From: Streptomyces actinomycinicus
GTDB taxonomy: Bacteria; Actinomycetota; Actinomycetes; Streptomycetales; Streptomycetaceae
DNA: 64,000 bases
Reading direction: 5' to 3'
Assembly (NCBI RefSeq): GCF_016741775.1
Contig: NZ_JAERRK010000010.1
Span: 186,001 to 250,000 of the forward strand
Below, in pieces: positions 57,726 through 64,000 of the stretch. How positions within the stretch are numbered: the first letter of the stretch is position 1; each line of letters starts with the position of its first letter. The notes beneath the pieces are model-generated. The model was not told where the DNA came from and ran no database searches. It worked only from the letters and a program-made list of their open reading frames with translations. The translations under genes were made by a program, and so were the position numbers.

Positions 57726-59027
57726 TCACACCTCGTCGCGGGCGAGGGCCAGCAGCCGGTCCAGCACCCGCGGCGCGCCCACGCGCAGACCGTCGTGCTC
57801 GAACTCGTTCGTCACCCAGGTGCGCAGGCCGCGGATCGCACGGGCCGTCGCCAGGGAGTGGGCGGTGTCGACGTACATGTCGTCGTGGTAGACGGCCGCG
57901 ACGACGGGAACGTCGTTGGCGGCGAGGCGGTCCGGGTCGTACAGCGGGCGCCAGTCGGTGCGGTCGGCGAGGAGTCCGGCGGTCTCGCGCAGGGGACGCA
58001 GGGCCGGGTCGGCGTCGAACATCCAGGGGTGGACCGTCTCGCCGGTGAAGAGCACCGGGCCGTCGCCGGCGAGTGCCTTGGCCGCGTCGAACTGCGGGAA
58101 CTCGGCGCGGACCCGCTCGGCGGCCCAGGCGGTGGGGCGGGCGTCCTGGCCGTAGATCGACTCGTGGACGAGGGCGTAGAGGGGGTGGCTCGCGTACGAC
58201 AGCAGTGCCTGCGCCTGCTCCTGGAAGGCGTCGGACAGCTCCGGGCCGGCCGGCGTGCGGACGAAGGCGTCCGCGAGGAGGTGGTGCAGCCGGTGGCTGC
58301 CGTCGCCCGTGCCGAGCATGAGGCCGAGGGACTGGAAGGCCTCCACGGTGAAGCGGTATCCGTTCGGCAGGACCACGTCGTGGGTGAGGAGGTGGTCGGC
58401 GATCCGCCGGGCCCGCTCCACGTCCTGCGGGTAACGGGCGTAGTGCGCGGTGACCTTGCGCTCGATGCGCGGGTAGGCGGCCCGGTAGACGTCGTCGGCG
58501 TGGGCGTCCAGGGCCGGCAGGCCGCCGGTGATGATCGCGGTGTCGATGCCCTCGGGCGCGAGGGAGAGGTACGACACCGTGCAGAAGCCGCCGAAGCTCT
58601 GGCCCAGCACGGTCCACGGGGCGCCGCCGGTGACCTCGGGGCGGACGGCCTCGCAGTCGCGGACGATGGAGTCGGCGCGGAAGTGGGCGAGGTAGTCGGC
58701 CTGTTCGGCCGGGCCGCCGCGCAGTGGGAGCGTCTGCCGGGTGGCGGGCGTGGAGCTGCCGGTGCCGCGCTGGTCCAGCAGGAGGACGCGGTAGTCCTTC
58801 AGGGCCCGGTCGAGCCAGGCCTGACGTCCGACGAAGCGATTCGCTCCGAAGCCGGGGCCGCCCTGCAGATAGACCAGCCAGGGCAGGTCCTGCCCGGCCT
58901 TGTCGCTCGCCACGGCCTCCCGGGCGTACAGCTCGATGGTCTCGCCGTCCGGGTCGGCGTGGTCGAGGGGCACGGTGAAGCGACGGTCGGTGAGGACGAC
59001 ACCGGGCTGGCGGTAGCTGAGGCTCAA
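57726..59027 (-). CDS. Alpha/beta hydrolase, S33 proline-iminopeptidase type
   Basis: A 433-residue peptidase. The oxyanion motif LQGGPGFG, the block LLLDQRGTGSSTP and the nucleophile elbow GQSFGG (Ser) belong to the S33 prolyl aminopeptidase family, with catalytic Asp and His near the end (HDDMYVDT, NEFEHDGLR). I chose the TTG at 59027, six bases after CAGGAG, giving the usual N-terminus SLSYRQPGVVL; ATG 59072 gives a non-conserved leader. Cytoplasmic. It stands between PIG-L and the divergent lutABC operon. Confidence 0.88.
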   Translation of the reverse strand: MSLSYRQPGVVLTDRRFTVPLDHADPDGETIELYAREAVASDKAGQDLPWLVYLQGGPGFGANRFVGRQAWLDRALKDYRVLLLDQRGTGSSTPATRQTLPLRGGPAEQADYLAHFRADSIVRDCEAVRPEVTGGAPWTVLGQSFGGFCTVSYLSLAPEGIDTAIITGGLPALDAHADDVYRAAYPRIERKVTAHYARYPQDVERARRIADHLLTHDVVLPNGYRFTVEAFQSLGLMLGTGDGSHRLHHLLADAFVRTPAGPELSDAFQEQAQALLSYASHPLYALVHESIYGQDARPTAWAAERVRAEFPQFDAAKALAGDGPVLFTGETVHPWMFDADPALRPLRETAGLLADRTDWRPLYDPDRLAANDVPVVAAVYHDDMYVDTAHSLATARAIRGLRTWVTNEFEHDGLRVGAPRVLDRLLALARDEV

Positions 59028-59344
59028 CGGGTCTCCTGGGACGGATGGGATGGACGCCTCCCAGTTCAGCACATGTCCGGGCGCGGGCCGACCCCTGGGA
59101 TCATGGATTGTTACTGAACTTCCGGTCAGCTCCGCGCCCAGCCGCCCGCCCGGCGCGCGCCCCGCCTCGACGGCGGCCGTCGGGGGGGTAGGTGGCGGCC
59201 GGGGTGCGGCTCGCCGCCCCGCGGCCGTCGGGGGGGAGGTGGGGGCCGGGGTGCGGCTCGCCGCCCGGTGAGCGGTGGTCTCCCCCTCTCCGGTGCGCGC
59301 CGATTACCCTGCACTCGTCCGATGACCGACGCCGAGGAGCCGCG

Positions 59345-60100
59345 ATGCGGGTGGCCCTGTTCCTGACCTGTGTCAACGACACCTTGTATCCGGACACCGG
59401 GCGTGCCGTGGTGGAGCTGCTGACCAGGCTGGGTGTCGAGGTGGACTTCCCGATGGGCCAGACGTGTTGCGGGCAGGCGCACTACAACACCGGGTACCGG
59501 CACGGGACCGAGCCGCTGGCCCGCCACTTCTCCGACGTCTTCGGGGAGTACGAGGCGATCGTGACGCCGTCGGGATCCTGCGGGGCGATGGTGCGGGAAA
59601 TGTATCCGCGGCTGGGCGAGCGGGCCCGGGCCGAGGGCCGCGGGGACGCGCTGGCCCGGACGCTGGCGCCGGTGGTGCCGAAGACGTACGAACTGACGGA
59701 GTTCCTGGTGGACGTCCTGGGGGTGACGGACGTCGGCGCCTGGTACCCGCACCGGGTCACCTACCACCCGACCTGCCACGGGCTGCGCGGACTCGGGCTG
59801 GGCGACCGGCCCCGGCGGCTGCTGGAGGCGGTCAAGGGGCTGGAACTGGTCGAGTTGCCGGGCGCCGAGGAGTGCTGCGGGTTCGGCGGCACGTTCGCGG
59901 TGAAGAACGCCGACGTGTCCGCGGCGATGGGCGTGGACAAGGTGCGCAACGCGGAGTCGACGGGCGCGGAGGTGCTGTGCGCGGCCGACAACTCCTGTCT
60001 CATGCACATCGGGGGCACGATGAGCCGGCTGCGGACGGGCATGCGGCCGGTGCACATCGCGGAGATCCTGGCGAGCACCGAGGAGGTACCGGCGGTATGA
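59345..60100 (+). CDS. lutA: L-lactate oxidation iron-sulfur subunit LutA
   Basis: A 251-residue protein of the CCG-domain family (like the C-terminal part of GlpC/GlcF). The two conserved Cys motifs are QTCCGQAHYNTGY and ECCGFGGTFAVKN. It works with LutB and LutC to oxidise L-lactate to pyruvate in the cytoplasm. ATG 59345 is near GAGGAGC; the in-frame GTG-rich upstream sequence is not used. Its end overlaps the LutB start by four bases (ATGA), showing translational coupling. Confidence 0.95.
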   Translation: MRVALFLTCVNDTLYPDTGRAVVELLTRLGVEVDFPMGQTCCGQAHYNTGYRHGTEPLARHFSDVFGEYEAIVTPSGSCGAMVREMYPRLGERARAEGRGDALARTLAPVVPKTYELTEFLVDVLGVTDVGAWYPHRVTYHPTCHGLRGLGLGDRPRRLLEAVKGLELVELPGAEECCGFGGTFAVKNADVSAAMGVDKVRNAESTGAEVLCAADNSCLMHIGGTMSRLRTGMRPVHIAEILASTEEVPAV

Positions 60101-61575
60101 GCGGAACGTTCGTCGGCATGCCGGCCTTCCCGGAGGCCGCCCACGACGCCGTCGCCGACCCGACGCTGCGGCGCAATCTGCGGCACGCCACGCACACCAT
60201 CCGGACCAGACGCGCCAAGGCCGTGGGCGAGTTGGCCGACTGGGCGGAGCTGCGGGAGGCGGGCCGCCGGATCAAGGACCACACGCTGCGTCATCTCGAC
60301 CGGTACCTGGTGCAGTTGGAGGAGTCGGTCACCGCGGCGGGCGGTACGGTCCACTGGGCGGCCGACGCCGACGAGGCCAACCGGATCGTGGCCCGGCTGG
60401 TCGCCGAGACCGGCGAGTCGGAGGTCGTCAAGGTCAAGTCGATGGCCACGCAGGAGATCGGGCTGAACGAAGCCCTGGAGGCCGGGGGCGTCCGCGCCTA
60501 CGAGACCGACCTGGCCGAGCTGATCGTGCAGTTGGGCAAGGACCGCCCCTCGCACATCCTGGTCCCCGCCATCCACCGCAACCGTGCTGAGATCCGGGAC
60601 ATCTTCCGCACCGAGATGGGCGCGTGGGGCCGTCCGGCGCCCGAGGGGCTGACGGACACGCCCGCCGAACTCGCCGAGGCGGCCCGGCTGCACCTGCGGG
60701 AGAAGTTCCTGCGGGCCAGGGTGGGCATCTCCGGGGCCAATTTCATGGTCGCCGAGACCGGCACCCTGGTCGTCGTGGAGTCCGAGGGCAACGGGCGGAT
60801 GTGCCTGACGCTGCCCGAGACCCTGATCTCGGTCGTCGGCATCGAGAAGGTGGTGCCGACGTGGCGCGACCTGGAGGTCTTCCTGCAGACCCTGCCGCGC
60901 TCCTCCACCGCCGAGCGGATGAACCCGTACACCAGCATGTGGACCGGGACGACGGACGGGGACGGCCCCCGCACCTTCCACCTGGTGCTGCTCGACAACG
61001 GCCGCACCGACACCCTCGCCGACCGGGTCGGCCGCCAGGCCCTGCGCTGCATCCGCTGCTCGGCCTGCCTGAACGTGTGCCCGGTGTACGAGCGGGCCGG
61101 CGGGCACGCCTACGGCTCGGTCTACCCGGGCCCGATCGGCGCCATCCTCAGCCCCCAGTTGCGCGGCACGGGGAGCGCGATCGACGCCTCCCTGCCGTAC
61201 GCGTCGAGCCTGTGCGGTGCCTGCTACGAGGTGTGTCCGGTCGCCATCGACATCCCCGAGGTGCTGGTGCACCTGCGGGAGCGGGTCGTGCAGGGCGGCC
61301 CGGCGGTACGGCAGGGCAACAGGGTGGTGCTGAAGCCCGCCAAGGGGCATGCCGCCGAGCGGGCGGCGATGCGGGCGGCCCGCTGGGCGTTCGCGCACCC
61401 CGGCGCCCTGCGCGCGGGCCAGCGGCTCGCCTCCCGCACCCGCCGGCTGCATCCGCGTACGCTGCCCGGTCCGGTCGGTGCCTGGACGGGCAGCCGGGAC
61501 CTGCCGGCCGTACCGGCGGAACCGTTCCGGGACTGGTGGCAGCGCACGCGCGGAGGAAAGGACGGCACCCGGTGA
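60097..61575 (+). CDS. lutB: L-lactate oxidation iron-sulfur subunit LutB
   Basis: A 492-residue protein with a LUD domain (residues about 60-300) and a ferredoxin-like double 4Fe-4S region: Cys318, 321, 324, 328 (CIRCSACLNVCP) and Cys373, 376, 380 (CGACYEVCP), with the last ligand in the next loop. The C-terminus is helical. ATG 60097 overlaps LutA by ATGA, and its stop overlaps LutC by GTGA. It carries electrons from lactate to the respiratory chain. Confidence 0.95.
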   Translation: MSGTFVGMPAFPEAAHDAVADPTLRRNLRHATHTIRTRRAKAVGELADWAELREAGRRIKDHTLRHLDRYLVQLEESVTAAGGTVHWAADADEANRIVARLVAETGESEVVKVKSMATQEIGLNEALEAGGVRAYETDLAELIVQLGKDRPSHILVPAIHRNRAEIRDIFRTEMGAWGRPAPEGLTDTPAELAEAARLHLREKFLRARVGISGANFMVAETGTLVVVESEGNGRMCLTLPETLISVVGIEKVVPTWRDLEVFLQTLPRSSTAERMNPYTSMWTGTTDGDGPRTFHLVLLDNGRTDTLADRVGRQALRCIRCSACLNVCPVYERAGGHAYGSVYPGPIGAILSPQLRGTGSAIDASLPYASSLCGACYEVCPVAIDIPEVLVHLRERVVQGGPAVRQGNRVVLKPAKGHAAERAAMRAARWAFAHPGALRAGQRLASRTRRLHPRTLPGPVGAWTGSRDLPAVPAEPFRDWWQRTRGGKDGTR

Positions 61576-62213
61576 GCGGCAGGGAACGGATCCTGGGCCG
61601 GGTACGGCGGGCGCTCGCCGATGTGACGCCGGACGAGCGGCCGTACGAGGAGGCGGTGGCCCGCGGGTACCTGCGCGAGCACGGCGACCGTACGACCGGG
61701 CGGACCGTGGAGCTGCTGGCCGAGAACCTGGCGGACTACCGGGCGGTCGTGCACCGCTGCACCGCTCGGGAGCTGCCGGACCTCCTCATGCGGCTGCTGG
61801 CCGGGCGCGGCTCCCGGGAGGTGCTCGTCCCGCCGGGGCTGCCGCCCGGGTGGCTGGCCGCCGCCGATCCCGTGCAGGTGCACGACCGGACGGCGGACAC
61901 GGCGGCACGGCTGGACCAAGTGGACAGCGTGGTGACGGGCTGTGCCGTCGCGATCGCGGAGACCGGCACGATCGTCCTCGACGGCTCGCCCGACCAGGGC
62001 CGGCGCCGCATCTCGCTCGTCCCGGACCACCACGTCTGTGTCGTCCGCGTCCCGGACCAGGTCGTCTCCTCCGTCCCGCAGGCCCTCGAACGCCTCGACC
62101 CCACCCGCCCCTTGACCTGGATCTCGGGGCCGTCGGCCACCAGCGACATCGAGCTGGACCGGGTGGAGGGCGTGCACGGCCCGCGCACGCTCGAAGTGGT
62201 CGTCCTCGGCTGA
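61572..62213 (+). CDS. lutC: L-lactate oxidation subunit LutC (LUD domain)
   Basis: A 213-residue protein starting MSGRERILGRVRRALAD. The LUD fold includes CAVAIAETGTIVLDG (residues about 122-136), SLVPDHHVCVV and ISGPSATSDIELDRVEGVHGP, the LutC/YkgG signature. GTG 61572 overlaps the LutB stop. Last gene of the lutABC operon. No FadR/GntR-type LutR is next to it. Confidence 0.95.
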   Translation: MSGRERILGRVRRALADVTPDERPYEEAVARGYLREHGDRTTGRTVELLAENLADYRAVVHRCTARELPDLLMRLLAGRGSREVLVPPGLPPGWLAAADPVQVHDRTADTAARLDQVDSVVTGCAVAIAETGTIVLDGSPDQGRRRISLVPDHHVCVVRVPDQVVSSVPQALERLDPTRPLTWISGPSATSDIELDRVEGVHGPRTLEVVVLG

Positions 62214-62347
62214 CCGCCCGGAGACGGGTGCCCGGCGCGGCAAGCCGTGCCGGCGGTGGGCGGCTGACCGGCCGGCCCGGGCCCGGTGCGTCCGCCGGTC
62301 GGGCCAGGGCGGATGAGGCCCGCCACGCCCTGCCGTAGCGTGAGGGA

Positions 62348-63502
62348 ATGATCCGGTTCGAGCAGGTCACCAAGCGGTACCCGGATGGCACCACGGCCGT
62401 GGACGACCTCTCCTTCGAGGTGTCCGAGGGGGAACTGGTCACCCTCGTCGGACCGTCCGGGTGCGGCAAGACCACGACCATGATGATGGTGAACCGGCTC
62501 ATCGAGCCGACCTCCGGCCGGATCCACGTCGGCGGCGAGGACATCGCGACGGTGGATCCGGTGCGGCTGCGCCGCCGCATCGGGTACGTCATCCAGCAGG
62601 TCGGTCTCTTCCCGCACCGCACCGTCCTGGACAACACCGCGACCGTGCCGGCGCTGCTCGGCTGGAAGCGGGCGAAGGCGCGGGCCCGGGCGGCCGAACT
62701 GCTCGATCTGGTGGGCCTCGACCCGAGGACGTACGGGCCGCGCTATCCGGAGCAGTTGTCCGGCGGGCAGCGGCAGCGGGTCGGCGTGGCCCGGGCGCTG
62801 GCCGCGGATCCGCCGGTGCTGCTGATGGACGAGCCGTTCGGAGCGGTCGACCCGGTGGTGCGGGAGCAGTTGCAGGACGAGTTCCTGCGGATGCAGGCCT
62901 CGGTGCGCAAGACGGTGCTGCTGGTCACGCACGACATCGAGGAGGCCGTCCGGCTCGGCGACCGCATCGCCGTGTACGGGCAGGGCCGCATCGAGCAGTT
63001 CGACACGCCCGGCGCGGTGCTCGGGGCGCCCGCGACGCCGTACGTGGCCGGGTTCGTGGGCGCCGACCGGGGGCTGAAGCGGCTGTCGGTCACGGCGATC
63101 GAGCCGGACGATCTGGAGCAGCCGCCCGTGGCCCGTCCGGACGAGCCCGCCGAACGGGCCGCCGGCCGGCTGCGGGCCGAGGACGCACGCTGGGCGGTGG
63201 TCCTGGACGCGGGCGGTGACCTGCACGGCTGGGTCGGCATCGACGAACTGGGGGCGGGCGGCACGGTCGGGGACCTGGCGCACCGGATGACCGCCTGGGT
63301 GCCGGTCGGGGCGCCGCTGAAGCAGGCGTTCGGAGTGATGTTGCAGTACGACGCCGGGTGGGTGGCCGTGCTGGACGGGGCTCGGTTCCTCGGGGTGCTG
63401 ACCCCGGCGAAGCTGCACGAGGCGCTGCGCCGCTCGGTGGACGCGGACGCGCGCGGTGTGGCGCGGGGGCAGGTGTCGTTCGACTCGGTGTCGGACGCCT
63501 GA
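62348..63502 (+). CDS. opuCA: Osmoprotectant ABC transporter ATP-binding protein with CBS-like end
   Basis: A 384-residue ATPase of the OpuC/ProV type. Walker A is GPSGCGKTT (residues about 38-46), signature LSGGQRQRVGVARAL, Walker B LLMDEPFGAVD and switch VTHDIEEA. The part from about 265 has two short CBS-like units with GWVGIDELGAGG and GVLTPAKLHEAL, which in OpuA-type systems sense ionic strength. It energises uptake of choline, betaine or carnitine. ATG 62348 with GTGAGGGA. The binding-protein gene lies on the opposite strand, tail to tail. Confidence 0.93.
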   Translation: MIRFEQVTKRYPDGTTAVDDLSFEVSEGELVTLVGPSGCGKTTTMMMVNRLIEPTSGRIHVGGEDIATVDPVRLRRRIGYVIQQVGLFPHRTVLDNTATVPALLGWKRAKARARAAELLDLVGLDPRTYGPRYPEQLSGGQRQRVGVARALAADPPVLLMDEPFGAVDPVVREQLQDEFLRMQASVRKTVLLVTHDIEEAVRLGDRIAVYGQGRIEQFDTPGAVLGAPATPYVAGFVGADRGLKRLSVTAIEPDDLEQPPVARPDEPAERAAGRLRAEDARWAVVLDAGGDLHGWVGIDELGAGGTVGDLAHRMTAWVPVGAPLKQAFGVMLQYDAGWVAVLDGARFLGVLTPAKLHEALRRSVDADARGVARGQVSFDSVSDA

Positions 63503-63558
63503 CGCGGCCTGTTCCGGCCGGGCTTCGCACGTCCGACGGACGCGGGTTCGGGCGGCAG

Positions 63559-63700
63559 TTCAGCAGCCCCCGTCCTCCGGCCAGGCACGCATCGGGCCTG
63601 TTCCAGCAGCCCCCGTCCGCCGGGCAGGCGCGGTCACGGCTGTTCCAGCAGGCCCCGTCCGCCGGGCAGGCGCCGTCACGACTGTTTCAGCAGGCCCTTG
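63559..63700. repeat. 42-bp tandem repeat derived from the 3' end of the next gene
   Basis: Copies start at 63559, 63601, 63643 and, inside the coding end, 63685. On the minus strand each copy keeps GGSCTGCTGRAACAG followed by TCG or CCG and a TGA, so the codons for GLLKQS-stop of the binding protein are repeated downstream as GLLEQP-stop. Confidence 0.85.
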
Positions 63701-64000
63701 TCCTCGAGATAGGTGCGGGCCACGTCGGCGGGAAGTCTGCGCCAGCTGTCGACCTGCTGGTTCAGCCGGGCCAGGTCGCCCGTGGTGAGCACGTCGTTGA
63801 GCTTGCCGAGTGCCTGCGCCACCCGGGCACTGCCCGCGCGGGAGCGGTTGACGACCGGGACGATGTAGTCGGCGTTCTGCAGGTGCTTGTCGTCGGCGAG
63901 CAGGACCAGACCGAACTCGTCGAGCGTGGCGTCGGTGGTGGTGGTCAGCACCATCTGGTCCCGGCCGGCCTGCACGGCCCGCTTGGCCTGGGTGGTGCCG
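63676..64000 (-). CDS. Glycine betaine/choline-type binding protein, C-terminal part (cut by window edge)
   Basis: The last 108 residues of a periplasmic-type (lipoprotein) osmoprotectant-binding protein of the OpuCC/ProX QAT family. KHLQNADYIVPVVN and the LNDVLTTGDLARLNQQVD segment with ADVARTYLEDKGLLKQS at the end are typical. The start lies beyond the right edge. Convergent with the ATPase gene, but likely the same system. The 3' end is tandemly copied (63559-63700). Confidence 0.9.
   Translation of the reverse strand, partial: GTTQAKRAVQAGRDQMVLTTTTDATLDEFGLVLLADDKHLQNADYIVPVVNRSRAGSARVAQALGKLNDVLTTGDLARLNQQVDSWRRLPADVARTYLEDKGLLKQS

Overview
The window is about 72-75% G+C by eye, shows strong third-position GC bias, and has GTG and TTG starts, Shine-Dalgarno (SD) sites of the GGAGG type and gene families typical of Streptomyces: an SSI protease inhibitor, DUF4232, DUF4235, PP2C phosphatases with PAS and GAF domains, LutABC and CYP102B/CYP105-like P450s. 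It reads as a chromosomal stretch of a Streptomyces or very close actinomycete. No rRNA, tRNA, insertion sequence, prophage or CRISPR array was seen. Both ends cut a gene: an MFS exporter on the left and an osmoprotectant-binding protein on the right.

Layout. 0-7 kb: MFS tail; an iron and methyl-transfer cluster (haem-oxygenase-fold enzyme, HemK2-like methyltransferase, CDGSH protein); an SSI inhibitor; an FMN lactate-oxidase-type enzyme; and a large membrane protein that joins a degenerate ECF-sigma-like region, a zinc finger, a membrane helix and a ricin lectin. 7-20 kb: Fic-like toxin and antitoxin, a PAS/GAF/PP2C phosphatase whose ATPase end is frameshifted, an ECF sigma factor divergent from a Ser/Thr kinase, DUF4232 and Tat lipoproteins, an SLC13/Ars permease with a universal stress protein, and a second sigma-like/zinc-finger/lectin protein. 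20-34 kb: mostly single metabolic genes (aldo-keto reductase, GH114 lipoprotein, P450 plus 3Fe-4S ferredoxin, deazaflavin-dependent reductase, CDF transporter, GST-like reductase), then a TetR, permease and amidohydrolase group. 34-39 kb: a compact Mrp-type antiporter operon (E-F-DUF4040-B-C-D) without a recognisable MrpA. 39-48 kb: GH16-ricin glucanase, topoisomerase IB with an SDR, PHP phosphoesterase, HAD hydrolase, epimerase and a ROK repressor with a clear operator. 48-59 kb: FBP-type zinc protein, FUSC transporter, lactonase, an iron-box-controlled DUF2470 gene, TetR with a CYP102-type haem-only P450, pentapeptide protein, PIG-L hydrolase and S33 peptidase. 59-64 kb: lutABC for lactate oxidation and an osmoprotectant ABC system.

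How genes work together. Several units couple sensing to output: ECF sigma and kinase, TetR and P450, ROK and its operator, the iron box and DUF2470. Lactate can be handled in two ways, by the FMN enzyme near 4 kb and by LutABC near 60 kb. Salt and osmotic functions (Mrp operon, OpuC-like ABC) sit in the same arm-like accessory setting. A recurrent structural theme is short tandem duplication at or just past gene 3' ends, twice including the stop codon (about 32.8 kb and 63.6 kb). Gene remnants at about 33.0 and 48.0 kb and a frameshift at about 10.56 kb show local decay.

All coordinates and motifs were read by eye. Family names rest on motif recognition, with no database search.
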